DNA of 64,000 nt from Charina bottae (GCA_023362775.1 JALMGJ010000006.1:53249501-53313500); one strand, 5' to 3'. Shown: positions 34,301-46,159, counted from the stretch's first letter. A program made the numbers and translations. Notes: a model not told the origin generated them from the letters alone.

Positions 34301-36904
34301 GTTCTCTAAATCTAATCTACCTTCTAGGATCACTGTGTACTTGATAGAATATTTGCAGCTATTCAGAATTATGTTACTGAATTCTTTCTTTGAAACCTTT
34401 AACTCAAAGATGAACTTTTTTTTTTTAAAAAAAGAGGAAAACTAACAAAAAGTGCATTATTTATCTTCTACCAATTACTAGAAAACAAAGAATGGAAGTA
34501 TGCTTTTTTACTTTAGAGCTTTATTTTAGTTGTTTGTTCTTAACCTTGTCCCTAGAACTGCTGTTAAACACTAACAAGGTTGGGCCAAGATATTTTGTAC
34601 ATGTGGCGAAGTAGGAAGTGGCACCTTTTCACAGGCCTGTTTTCAGAGTAAAAGGGTTTGTTTTTGTTGTTGAAGAAGGAGTAAGGGAAATCTTATCTGG
34701 TGTCTCTAAGATAATACACTTCTGCCCATGACTTACAGCAATAAATAAATAATAAACACATGAAACGATCAGTTGTAAGCTTTTCATAACACTTAAAATC
34801 CAACTTGCATAACTACCCTAGTCGGCCTAATGATAGGGCTGATCCTAGGCAGAATTCTTAACTTCAAGAGTTAGCCCCTTCTTGAGATGAGAGGGTTGGG
34901 CCAAATGGTCGCTGTTCTTCTATCCCTCAAGATGGACCTCAATGAGACATAAATTTGAGACCATCCACATATATTCCACCATGTATTATTTTCTTGCCTT
35001 GCTGTTTAGCTTCCTATTGTGTTGTCTTTGTCTCGGTTGACATTTTAATGTTTCCTTATCTCATTCTTCATAAATGCCTGTTCATGCTTTAAACATGTAA
35101 CTATTTTTTTAAAAAATGCCAGATGTTATTTTCCATCTCAATTTCAGGAACCTATTTAGAAAATACCAAATAAAAATACTGTTCTAAACCCCAAGGATCT
35201 GCTAGATTGAGTGAAGCTAAAGTAATGATCAGCAATGATCTGAGCAAGCACTCTTATTTACAGCACGTTTTTTTAGCAGATTTGGCCATTTGTATGTCCC
35301 AGTGAGAATGGGATTTTAAAGCAAGTCATTTTCTCAGGAGGTGGAGCCTAATCTGTCAAGGGAACTGACAGTTCTTCTGTTCAAAGAGAAATAACAATTT
35401 TAAGTGCTGTTGTATACCTAACAAGAAAATTACTATCTTGCCATTTGAGAACCTTTTAGAAGAATGGAAAGAGATAATAACAAGCTGAAGAGAAAAGAGA
35501 AACTTCCTTTTGAGTCTTTTTCAAAATCACTGTGAAAAAAGTATCCAAGTCCTCTTTCCTTAATATCATAATGTTTCTAGCTGCTGCTAGAAATGGCCTA
35601 AAGAAGAACATTAAGTTTATCTTAGAAGTAAAAGTTTATCTTAGAAAGTCAACACAAGCATTTTTCTGTTTTGTCAAAAAAGGACACAAAAAGGATCAGA
35701 AATACTTGGACAAACTTTGGAAAACTAGATTTACATATATTGCCATTATAAAAGCATACCGTATAACACCTCTCAACTACAAACAGTAGTAGAGTAGTAG
35801 TACTAGTAGTAAACCCCTAGACGAGTCAGTATTGGCATGAAGCAGCATGACCACATCCCAGAAATAGCAAGACAAACATTCAAAGCTATTTCTCATCACA
35901 GAATTCAGATGTGCTTTTGAGTGCAACAGAATTTACTAAATAGTCAAAAGAATCATCACCTATTCAGTTCCAAAAGAGCCATAACTTTTTTTATTTGCTA
36001 TAGTTACGATTCACTATGAACAGTTTATATCTGAGCACCAAAGCAATGAATAGAAGTTGCTTAAAAGCATGAACAGACTTTTTGTTTTCCAGTCATGCTT
36101 GTGCATGAAATACTGTAGTGCAATGACACACACAATTCTCTAATTTCTGCAGACTCTGCAAGTTCTTAGGAGTCCCATATAGTTTACCTGCACAATTCTG
36201 CAAGATAACTAACTAACTCTTTCTTCATATTCCCCCTCCCCCATTTCTAGTGACATTTTATATGTGTTTATGTATGGTCTCATCAACGTTTTTTCCCCAA
36301 ATTTTATATAGCAGCTGACACACTTCCTCTTTTACCACTTTTCCTTTGTCTTCTTCATTGGCCCAGTCCCAAAGGGAAAGGGCCCTGTGAGCAGGTTGCT
36401 TCTCCTTCCTGTTTTTATGGCTCACAGCTGAGAGAGTCTGTTAACATGCAGCAAGAGAAAGCAAGGAATTACAAGGATTAGCAGTGGGATCCTTGATAGA
36501 GTATGTGGATGCTTAACACTGCCAGTCTCTAATGCCATCCTGAGCAGACAACTTCAGTGTTAAGGAACAGCATTTTACTGGTAGAGTGTCATGCATCTTT
36601 ATGACCCTCCTGCAAGTTCTAGGCATGCAATGCCTTGGGATGGAAAATCATGCCCATCTTTGGTTCTCACCTGCTAAACATTGTATGGTGGAAGCCTGAG
36701 GATCCCAGCAGGGCCCCCCAGCACATGCACACACGCACGCACACCCATACCCACACCAATATCTAGAGACCTGCAATATATGCAGTTCAGTCTAAAATGG
36801 GATATTTAGACTTGGGAAAAGGAGGATTTAGTTTTCCATGTCTGTCACAATTTGACATGGGCATGCAATAGCCTCAACCCAACCCACTTCAGGAGGGTGC
36901 TATA
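34301..36904. other. Intergenic sequence without recognised genes
   Basis: Mostly AT-rich. A T-run/A-run inverted repeat lies at about 34416-34435 and a short CA-rich run at about 36725-36760. A 258-bp plus-strand ORF (35532-35789) is lysine-rich with no domain I recognise, and is probably chance. Confidence 0.45.
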
Positions 36905-38690
36905 AAATTTATTTATAAGAATTTTATTAAGTTTGAAACGAAGATAAAAACTACAAAAAAGAAAAAAACTACAAAAAAAGAAAAAAAAACTAAAGTGTGA
37001 AACTCAAGAAATTTTTTTTGAAGATTACATAAATGACTTCTGACTTTCAACAACAAGAATATACAGCAATTTCCATAATCCCTTGCTCTATATCAAACCA
37101 ATATCACATTATTTCTATAAATCATTCCATTAACACATTATAAAAATCACTAAATACAATTGCTCCTTCCCTTCCCCCCAAAAAACAACATTCATTCAAT
37201 TATTTCCTTCCTACCACTATTCTATACATTTCTGTCCACTACAATAAAAATCAAATTATAAAAACATATAAATTGTCTACTTTTATAATTAATAATACTA
37301 TAACAATCTTAACCCTATTAAACCTAAAACCAAGCAATTATTATTATACTTTATAAATCTTAAAAATCAAACAAATCTTAAAAGCAATCCAGAAAATCTT
37401 AATCCAAATCATTAAAAAAAAATGGAATCATACAAGCCTTAATATCAATGCTGATAAACTTTCTTAAATCTTTACCCGACTTCAAAATATACTAAAGCAT
37501 TTACATATCTCCATATTACACACAAGGCATTTTTCATACAGAAATCAAACAGCCCAACTGCCCCCCTTAGAAACTCAGACTTCTCAGCAAAAAACCTCCC
37601 ACAGAACAGAGCCACTTCTTTCCCACAACATTCCATCAGAAAAACAACTCCATTTATAATTTGCAACTCAGAGTGTCCCTTTAACCCCTTCAACATCAAA
37701 ATGTAATCATCACCTGGCATTTCAACAAAGGCTTCAGTCTTGCTGTCAGTAGACACATCTCTATCTTTGTGAAAATCTTGATCTTCTTCCATAACGTCCT
37801 CAGCCAGATGACACATTTTAAAGCTGATATTTTCTGCAATGCCCTGAATATCTTGCAGAATAGCTTGACAGGCAGCATGAAAAAACTGTTTATACTCACA
37901 ACGAAGCTCACAATAGAACTCTGAGAAAATCTCCTTGAAATCCTCCATGTTTCAGGCAGTAGATTATGGTGCCCTCTAGATACTTGACTAGTGAGAATAG
38001 GAGTTAATGAGCTAATGGAAAATCTCTGAAAGTTGTTGACACAAGAGAAAGTATGCTAACAGGCAGCTCCCAGGGAAAATGAACAGAAAGCTGAAAACTC
38101 GAAACAGCAAATTCAACATGTAGGAAAATATCAAATCCTTCAAATTCAATACAAAAATAATAACAGCAAGGAAATTATTTATTCTCAGTCCTCCTTAGTA
38201 TTTAAATGGGAAAATAAGCCAAAGCTTAAAAAATAAAAATAAAATTAATCCAGAAATAACAATAGGCACCAAGAGATTTTGCTTTTCCTTGCTGCAGAAA
38301 GCCTCTCTTGGGGTACATAAACTTAAAAAAATATAAATTGGGTGATTTAGAAACGGCTTGACTTAGTGTCTCTTTAAGGCTGCAGCGTGGCTTGGAAATG
38401 ATGACGTCCCAGTCTCCTGGCAGCTCTTACCCAATCGGCGCGAACACTGTTTGCGATTCTCAGGCTGCAAGTCGCCGTTCTGGAAGACAGATGGGATGAT
38501 TCCGAGCATTTTCCTTACTCTGAAAAAGTGCTCCTGGCTTCAGGAGGAACCAGCCTGAGCCCGAAAAAACTGCCACGATGCCAGTTCTGTCCGCAGAGCC
38601 CGTGGACACAGCTGCTCTGTTGGCCATGTTCCCACTGGAAGTCGAGGGTGCTAAAAAATTAACTGACATGAGAAAAACCCTAAATATCTA
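36905..38690 (-). mobile_element. L1-like LINE 5' region and ORF1 remnant, minus strand
   Basis: Minus strand: a CpG-bearing leader (38665-38340), AT-rich sequence, then a 158-codon open frame at 37948-37472 starting MEDFKEIFSEFYCELRCEYK. Its opening acidic/aromatic helix resembles the coiled-coil start of LINE-1-type ORF1 proteins. A long T-rich stretch follows, ending in AATAAA-like and A-rich sequence near 36905. No RT is present, so it would be an internally deleted or non-autonomous copy. The 37000-37470 T-rich part is not explained. Confidence 0.5.
37472..37948 (-). CDS. Unassigned ORF in LINE-like remnant (ORF1-like)
   Basis: 158 codons plus stop, highly charged N-terminal half (residues 1-80, predicted helical) and a hydrophobic/cysteine-containing C-terminal half. 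It starts at a clear ATG after an untranslated leader. I find no domain I can name; the first residues are compatible with a retroposon ORF1 protein. The frame is intact, which is unusual among the repeats here. Not a recognised host gene. Confidence 0.35.
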   Translation of the reverse strand: MEDFKEIFSEFYCELRCEYKQFFHAACQAILQDIQGIAENISFKMCHLAEDVMEEDQDFHKDRDVSTDSKTEAFVEMPGDDYILMLKGLKGHSELQIINGVVFLMECCGKEVALFCGRFFAEKSEFLRGAVGLFDFCMKNALCVIWRYVNALVYFEVG

Positions 38691-38956
38691 AGAAGTGTGA
38701 TCTGCATAATAACATTCTATTTATTTGTTTTATTAGATTTGTATGACAGCTTTTGTTCAGGAGCTGATGGCAGTTTTTGTAGGGCTCGCTCCTCTCATTT
38801 TCCCCACCATCACAACTTGTGAGGTAGGTCTGGCTGAAACTGACTGGCTGAGAGTCATCCGATAAGTTGGATGAACATATTTAAAAATGGGAAGGGAATT
38901 GGAAGACCATCGACTATTATTTAACTCATCCATTTTCAGTGTCTCACATATATATA

Positions 38957-40541
38957 CACTGCTCAAAAAAATAAAGGGAACACTGAAACAACACAATGTA
39001 AGTCCAAGTCAATCACACTTCTGTGAAATCAAACTGTCCACTTAGGTAGCAACACTGATTGACAATCAATTTCACATGCTGTTGTGCACATGGAATAGAC
39101 AACAGGCGGAAAGCATAGGCAGTTAGCAAGACATCCACAATAAAGGAGTGGATCTGCAGGTGGTGACCACAGACCACTTCTCAGTTCCTATGCTTTCTGG
39201 CTGATGGTTTGGTCACTTTTGAATGCTGGCGGTGCTTCCACTCTAGTGGTAGCATGAGACAGAGTCTACAACCCACACAAGTGGCTCAGGTAGTACAGCT
39301 CATCCAGGATGGCACATCAATGCGAGCTGTGGCAAGAAGGTTTGCTGTGTCTGTCAGCGTAGTGTCCAGAGCATGGAGGCGCTACCAGGAGACAGGTCAG
39401 TACATCAGGAGACGTGGAGGAGGCCGTAGGAGGGCAACAACCCAGCAGCAGGACCGCTACGCCTTTGTGCAAGGAGGGACAGGAGGAGCACTGCCAGAGC
39501 CCTGCAAAATGACCTCCAGTGGGCCACAAATGTGCGTGTGGCTGCTCAAACGGTCAGAAACAGACTCCATGAGGGTGGTATGAGGGCCCGACGTCCACAG
39601 GTGGGGGTTGTGCTTACAGCCCAACACCGTGCAGGACGTTTGGCATTTGCCAGAGAACACCAAGATTGGCAACTTCACCACTGGCGCCCTGTGCTCTTCA
39701 CAGATGAAAGCAGGTTCACACTGAGCACATGTGACAGACGTGACAGGGTCTGGAGATGCCGTGGAGAACGTTCTGCTGCCTGCAACATCCTCAGCATGAC
39801 CGGTTTGGCAGTGGGTCAGTAATGGTGTGGGGTGGCATTTCTTTAGGGGGCCGCACAGCCCTCCACGTGCTCGCCAGAGGTAGCCTGACTGCCATTAGGT
39901 ACCGAGATGAGATCCTCAGACCCCTTGTGAGACCATATGCTGGTGCGGTTGGCCCTGGGTTCCTCCTAATGCAAGACAATGCTAGACCTCATGTGGCTGG
40001 AGTGTGCCAGCAGTTCCTGCAAGACGAAGGCATTGATGCTATGGACTGGCCCGCCCGTTCCCCAGACCTGAATCCAATTGAGCACATCTGGGACATCATG
40101 TCTCGCTCCATCCACCAACGCCACGTTGCACCACAGACTGTCCAGGAGTTGGGGGATGCTTTAGTCCAGGTGTGGGAGGAGATCCCTCAGGAGACCATCC
40201 GCCACCTCATCAGGAGCATGCCCAGGCGTTGTAGGGAGGTCATACAGGCACTTGGAGGCCACACACACTACTGATCCTCATTTTGACTTGTTTTAAGGAC
40301 ATTACATCAATGTTGGATCAGCCTGTAGTGTTATTTTCCACTTTAATTTTTGAGTGTAACTCCACATCCAGACCTCCAGGGGTTGCTTACATTTGATTTC
40401 CATTGCTTTTTGTGTGATTTTGTTGTCAGAACATTCAACTATGTAATGAACAAATTAATGAACAAATGAACATACGAATATTTCATTCATTCAGATCTAG
40501 GATGTCTTATTTCAGTGTTCCCTTTATTTTTTTGAGCAGCA
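38957..40541 (+). mobile_element. Tc1-family DNA transposon, near full length
   Basis: Inverted ends CTGCTCAAAAAAATAAAGGG (from 38959) and the reverse complement at 40510-40539 are nearly identical over about 30 bp. The element is 1585 bp and is flanked by TA on both sides (38955-38956, 40542-40543), the Tc1/mariner target. The transposase coding region runs 39254-40274, with two frameshifts. It lies at a LINE 3'-end microsatellite. Confidence 0.95.
39254..40274 (+). pseudogene. Tc1 transposase, two frameshifts, DD34E triad retained
   Basis: Three frames make up the protein: 39254-39583 (paired-like helix-turn-helix, [20 protein letters not shown]), 39532-39822 and 39756-40274. The catalytic residues are all present: Asp in FTDESRF (codon 39703), Asp in MQDNARPH (codon 39975) and Glu in DLNPIEHIWD (codon 40080), with exactly 34 residues between the second Asp and the Glu, i.e. 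DD34E. The stop is at 40272-40274. It should bind the terminal repeats and cut and paste the element, but the frameshifts (between about 39460-39540 and 39756-39822) prevent a full protein. I do not write a joined sequence. Confidence 0.93.
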
Positions 40542-40543
40542 TA

Positions 40544-40600
40544 CATACATACATACATACATATTCAAATTTCATCACCGCCATCTCAAAGAACGTACAG
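40544..40600 (-). mobile_element. CR1/L2-type LINE 3' end with (CATA)n
   Basis: (CATA)n is followed by 'ttcaaatttcatcaccgcc', the reverse of the GGCGGTGATGAAATTTGAA terminus also found at 42985. The Tc1 element landed in this tail, splitting it from the TATATA at 38945-38956. Confidence 0.6.
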
Positions 40601-41721
40601 TAATTGAAAAAAAATTAGGATATAATTTCTAAAAAAGAAAAAAAACTGTATTTTATTTTTTAAAAATGACACGGCAACAGCTTTGCCTCCAGTCCTGCTG
40701 ACAAAGTGGTTCTGCAATATTATATGTTGTAGTTAGCTCTATGTACTCTGTAATTTTCTCAAAATTAAGGGATATTTTTAAAATGTCCTGATGATAACTT
40801 TTTCAAGTACATGAGGGAACTCTGAAAACCACAAAAGTCCAAGATTGCTTAATGGTGTGTTTATGTGGGCTGAATCTTTAAAGCCTGTTAAAACAAACAT
40901 GGTCTCAGAAATGCTTGCTTTTAAACAGACATAAAAGGATTTGCTAAACATCCTCTAATGAATATTTCATATTTCACTTCATGCACTTGTTTATATGAGA
41001 TTCAAACAGATATTTCAGAGGAGGCCACTTTGTTCTCAGCAGTGATAAAGGTTTCATACATGTTGGTAAAGAAATACAAAAATTCTTCAGGGTACAGTAC
41101 TAGAATCACAGATAAGCTGGAAGTGTTGTTCTATCTACATGAATTAGATAGATTTTAAAAAGCAGACTGTGTTACTATGTATTCTCTCAAAACTGGGTAA
41201 TTTTTATTCATCTAACAATGGTTGTCAATTCCTAGCCTACTGTATGGTCTCTGAGTAAGAAAGGAGGGATAATCATATTGTTTGCAATATTTGTTAACTG
41301 AAACAATAATATTAAGCTGTTTTAGTTAACATATTTAAAAATGAGAGATACAGCAACACATAAACTGAGCAAATTATTTTGAAGGTCCATTTCATTTGCT
41401 GCTGAAGTAAATGGAAAAATGAATTTCCATTTATTAAGTGCAGGTGCTGAAATAATCTTTTAAGCTCCTTTTTCAAGTCCTCCTTTGCATTCAAAATGTT
41501 GGTTAAAAGCGTGGCTCAGGTGGCCGTGGGGTGTAAAGATCAACAGGATTTCTTTTGTTTTAAAGAAAAAGTCTGTGTGCATCTTGGTACCTTGCTGTTT
41601 TTAAAAAAAGTTCAGTGAGAGAAATTAACATTGGAAAAGTGCAGGAACAGTGTGGTAAGTGTACAGCAAGCAAAAACCAACTCAAACCTATTTGATAAAC
41701 TTGTGGAAGGCAGCTTGGATT
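40601..41721. other. Intergenic AT-rich sequence without recognised features
   Basis: No gene or nameable repeat seen. Confidence 0.45.
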
Positions 41722-41953
41722 TACAGGTAGTCCTTGTTTAGCAACTGCCTCAGAAAGCGACCGTTCACAGTAACAACACTGATGAAAAAGTAACTTTGCA
41801 ACCAGTCCTCGCATTTATAACCTTCACAGGTCTGTAAAGCAAAGGAAAGCTGAAGTAAGATCATAAGCACAGTCATGGTTTCACTTAGTGACAGCTTCAC
41901 TTAACAGCCAGTTTCTGGTCCCAACTGTGGTCGCTAAACAAGGACTACCTGTA
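41722..41953. mobile_element. Inverted-repeat element family E, copy 2
   Basis: TACAGGTAGTCCTTGTTTAG on the left and CTAAACAAGGACTACCTGTA on the right are perfectly inverted. The interior 'gcaaccagtcctcgcatttataacc' and 'gatcataagcacagtcatggtttcacttagtgac' recurs, reversed, in the 61249 copy. 232 bp, with no coding potential. Confidence 0.85.
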
Positions 41954-42959
41954 CTTTGATTAAAAACTTTGTGATACCGAGGCAATGTGATTCTTATTAT
42001 GGGGTGAAGAGGCAACATACTTTGTAACAATGAGGATTTTTTTTTATCTCACAGAAACAGCCTGGCAATAGCCAGTTGAAGCAATCAGAGCAGGCAAAAT
42101 AAAGCAGCCTGGCCATTTGGCTTTTACAAGTGAAGGGGCCAGGTTATTTTGCAAAGCCACTTGGAGAAGGTGCTTCTCTCAAGGTTGTCTTAAAGGCAAG
42201 CCCAAGATTTGCACAGCCCAAATACTTGAATAGTAAGTTATACTCTAGGTATTTTGAGTCTTTAACGATTCCATTAATTTCAAAACCTGGATTCCTTAAA
42301 GCACCATCATCTTATTTTTCAGGCTCACATAGAAACTGAGGTGTTGCTGCACTTGGACCACTTCCAAAGCATTTTTTCCAAAGAGTACACAGTCCTGGTA
42401 ACATTTTGCCAGCAAAAGAGAACCTGTTGCCATCCAGATATTGACCATAACTCCCAGCATGCCTCAGTACTGGCTAGACTGGATGTGGCTCTGGGAATTG
42501 TAGTTGGTCAGCATCTGGAAGTCTGGAAGTCCCTATCCCTGATCAAATGTAATGGGGAAGAGGAGCTGAAGAAGCAGAATAGCCACCTGAGGCTATAGAT
42601 TGGGCCAAACAGAATGTTTGCCAAAGGAAAAAGTTGTAGAAGATGCTTTGCCAGCCAGACTTGAAGAAGAACTGAGGTAGGCCTACACATAGGGACAATT
42701 TTGTGATCTCCAGATCTTGGCTACAGAAATCCAGACAACTACAGTATGTGATGGCAGCAAAGACTCCAAGCTTTCTGTACCTCTTTGCTGCCATCTAATA
42801 GTCATCCATATTTTTGCAACCAAGATCTGAGAGTCTTTGTTAAGTTTGAAGCAATTATTAATAATTTTACAATTGTATCAAAATACTCAATCTGTACTTT
42901 TTTAACAACAACAAAAAATGAACAGTTTTATTTCAGCTGTTAGCAAAAGATTTATTTTT
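41954..42959. other. Intergenic sequence; possible short repeat at 42430-42535
   Basis: No gene. 'ccataactcccagcatgcc' to 'gggaattgtagttggtcagcatctgg' (42440-42520) has inverted phrases seen in widespread amniote fold-back repeats. The short ORFs at 42130 and 42341 are chance. Confidence 0.4.
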
Positions 42960-43032
42960 ATTTTTATTTATTTATATTTCAAATTTCATCACCGCCCATC
43001 TCCCTCAAAAGAGGAAATCTGGGTGGTTTACT
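42957..43032 (-). mobile_element. CR1/L2-type LINE 3' end
   Basis: (ATTT)n, then 'tcaaatttcatcaccgcccatctccctc' and 'gaaatctgggtggttta' give the LINE terminus in minus orientation. Confidence 0.65.
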
Positions 43033-43103
43033 TGCTTCCATTAAAGTGCTTTTTTACAAGTAAAGCCACTAGATTGGGTTGAAAACCTTGATGTCTGCTA
43101 GAG

Positions 43104-43364
43104 CAGGGGTCTCCAACCTGTGGGCTGCGGCCCACTAGTGGGCTGCGGCCTGTTAGGAAGTGGGCCGCGGGGCTCCCTCCTGCAATCACCGCCCCCCGGT
43201 GCGCGCGATTACCCCACCCCCAGTGCACGCAATTGGCTCCCGCCTGCAAACCCTGCCCCCTGGTGCACGCAATTGGCTCCCGCCTGCAAACCCCGCCCCC
43301 CCGTTCCGTGGAAAAATTTTCTTCCACAACCAGTCCCTGGTGCCAGAAAGGTTAGGGACCATTG
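43104..43364 (+). mobile_element. hAT-like non-autonomous element, family A, copy 3
   Basis: Starts CAGGGGTCTCCAACC and ends GGTTAGGGACCATTG. A perfect 8-bp target duplication, TGCTAGAG, lies at 43096-43103 and 43365-43372. Two 40-bp internal units with ATTGG (43232, 43272) and CCCCGCCC. 261 bp. Confidence 0.88.
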
Positions 43365-43611
43365 TGCTAGAGGGCAGCAATGTGACATGAAAAAGAACTT
43401 CTCTTTGTTGCCATCTCAGGGTAATCCAGATTTTTGCAGTCCAGATACAGAAGTCCTGAAAAATAAGGAGATATATGATTATGTAGTGATAAAATGAAAC
43501 AGGATGTATTTATATCACGAAAAAAGGAGGCTTGCTTCTTAAAAAATAATGTTAGTCTTAATAAAACAACTCTAATGATAAATACATCCAAACTTGAAAT
43601 GCCCTCTTAAT

Positions 43612-44154
43612 TAGGGTGACCATACGTCCCGTTTTGAATGGGACAGTCCTGTTATTTTAGCATTTTTCAACCGTCCCGTCGTTTCGATCAAAATCTCAAT
43701 TTTGTCCGTTTTTTAAACCCGGCGGGAAGGAGGACAGGAAGACAGGAAGGAGGACTGGAGCCGGACTTGCCATTGGAGGCAGCCCGGAAGAGGCCCTATC
43801 AGCACGGCAACTGGAAGCCCAGTTGCCATGTGCGAGCCCAGCAGCAGACACAGCACCACAGTCCAGGTTCCTGCCTCCTTACCTGATCCTGAGATTGTCT
43901 GCCCAGCAGTGGTGAGGCCAGGGAAAGCAGGCACAGGAAGGTTGTGGAAAGAGTGTGTGTGTGTGTGTCCGCGCAGATTACTTGCTCAGAGTAATCGCAC
44001 GCACGCACACACACGGACCCCACACTCTCTTTCTCCAACCTCCCCATGACCAAATGCACCCGCACCTGTTGCAGAGAGGCTGGAGAAAGAGGGTGTGGGG
44101 TGCGTGCATGTGTGTGCGTGTGTGTGCGTGCAGATTACTTGCTCAGCATAATCG

Positions 44155-44188
<34 letters not shown>

Positions 44189-44904
44189 AAGACACATGCA
44201 CCCCACACCCTCTTTCTCCAGCCTCCCTGCAACAGGTGCGGGTGCATTTGGTCATGGGGAGGCTGGAGAAAGAGGGTGTGGGGTGCGTGTGTGTTTGTGT
44301 TTGTGTGTGTGTGTGTGTGCATCTGATCGGGCTTGGCCAAGGGAGGAGAGTTGTTGGGCCGCCGAGCAGGAGAAGCAGGAGCCGACCACCCTGGGGAGCT
44401 TCAGCGGGCAGCAAGGGGCAGAGTGGTGTGGCTGAAGCAGCCGAGTGCAGCCGGCTCCTCCTGCTTCTCCTGCTCTGCGGCGGTGGCAGCAGCAGCGACT
44501 CTCCTCCCTCCCTCGGCCAAGCCCGAGGGGGATGGGGCAGTGGTGGACCTCCATCCCCTCCATCCTCGCCCCTTGTTCCCCGGCCAATGACGGTGCTGTG
44601 TGCACAGTGTGTGTACTCCAGCCTCCCCCAAACACACCAGCTCTGCCGCACCATTTACTGCTAGAAGAAAAAAAAAACCTTTAAAAATCGGGAAGAAAAA
44701 TTAAAATCCGAGCCAATCACGCTGTTGGGGGCGGGGTTTGCAGACGGGAGCCAATCGTGTGGGGCGGGGGTGGGGTTTGCAGGTGGGAGCCAATTGCATG
44801 GACTGGGGGGCGGGGTTTGGAGGCTGGCATGGTGGCATAAGATCCTGTCCCGTTTTGCCATCCCAAAAGTCCCGTTTTTGTCTGAAGGAAATATGGTCAG
44901 CCTA
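43612..44904 (+). mobile_element. hAT-like element, family B, 1.29 kb, non-coding
   Basis: Ends are TAGGGTGACCATACGTCCCG and a right end reading TATGGTCAGCCTA (reverse of TAGGCTGACCATA). An exact 8-bp target duplication, CTCTTAAT, sits at 43604-43611 and 44905-44912. The interior holds (GT)n/(CA)n runs, a hairpin motif GATTACTTGCTCAGAGTAATC repeated at 43975 and 44130, and a block 'cctctttctccagcctcc' that occurs in both directions between 44020 and 44275. A GC-rich part (44330-44600) and a CCAAT/GC-box array (44705-44830) follow. The overlapping ORFs (up to 222 codons) are GT- or GC-driven; none is a transposase. Confidence 0.85.
44705..44825 (+). repeat. Internal CCAAT / GC-box tandem array in family B element
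   Basis: Three units spaced 37-40 bp with GAGCCAATCAC or close variants (CCAAT at 44713, 44750 and about 44790), each followed by GGGGCGGGGTTTG-type sequence. Read in reverse this is the same unit that fills the family A elements at 123, 27764 and 43104. Confidence 0.8.
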
Positions 44905-44912
44905 CTCTTAAT

Positions 44913-46155
44913 ATAAGAATCGTGCCCCACTTCCAGCAAGGTAAACTGTAGCCTTTCCTGTTTCTGTTGATGTACTGCTGTACAACCAAACCCCATAAGT
45001 TCCTAGTAGGATTTAATAACATGACACATGCCATGGGAGTAAAAACATTAATACTTGGAGAAATATTAATTTCATCTTCAAAAAGTAAATATGCAACTCA
45101 TGGTAATTGTCCTCTAGACGTTTATGGGTGGCAGGGAAGTATCAGATACATGCTCTTGCACCAAAGAGAAGACCATCTACCTGCGCAGAAAAGAGGATTG
45201 ACTCTAATTCTGCATCTACCATTCTCCCCCACAAGCCCCCACAAATCTTAATGAGTATAGAAAATATTATTTTCAGAAATTGAAGTTTCAGACATAGATA
45301 AAGTAGCAAAAGTCTGAGGGACAAAATCCAGATGTAGGGCCAAGTGACACCAAATCACTCTAAATCCAAATGTACATATTTATTGCTGATTCTTCTGGAA
45401 TCATTCAATGGGTGAATTATCCCAGCTTGATTTGTTATCAAATTAATATTTATAATTCTCAGCAAGAATGCTTCCAGGTAAGACCTCATTCAGTGAATTT
45501 CTACACTGCGGATGTTATCAGTTTCCGCCACTACCACCTCTTCTTCTCTTCCTTCTCATTTTATTTTAAATTTAAGTACCTAGTACAATTAGCTAATTTT
45601 GTTACAATAATTACAATAATTATTCCAATTAATTACATAGAACTTCCTATTACAGTAAATGTAATACACATTAGCACAGAATAATACATTCTCCAGTTGT
45701 TTTTTTAAAAACTAATAATTATCTGTCCTTTGATTACTATGTATATTAGGAGTGTAGTATGTATACACACACACGTGTGTCTATATGTATGTATGTGTAT
45801 ATGTGTGTTTGTGTATACACACACATACACACACACACACCATGTGCATACTCAATAAAGCTTTATCAAATCTTTAAAAAGTCATCTTCAGCTATACCAG
45901 GCCTTTCTCTCTTTTTCTCTCCCCTTCCAGCTTCTCATTAAGGCAATTTCCCATTATTGTTGAGTCCAAACTCACATTGAAAGATTACATTAGTTATACA
46001 TTATCTAGCAGTCACTAACAAAAATATGATCAATTCGTCATGCAGCATTTTTTCATTTGCTTCCTCAAATGCCAATAAGGTTAACTTTGAGTCTATTGCA
46101 ATATCTTCATTCGTTTTTGCCAAAATCTTTGATTTTTTGAACAATCTTAAACTTT
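44913..46155. other. Intergenic AT-rich sequence with a (AC)n run
   Basis: No gene. An inverted (CA)n/(GT)n stretch lies at about 45760-45850. Confidence 0.5.
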
Positions 46156-46159
46156 TTAC

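Noticed and set aside
35532..35789. 85-codon lysine-rich plus-strand ORF
   Set aside because: AT-rich, no domain, no codon-bias or splice evidence.
43986..44664. Overlapping ORFs up to 222 codons rich in Val-Cys or His-Thr
   Set aside because: They come from GT/CA runs and GC-rich sequence in a non-coding transposon.
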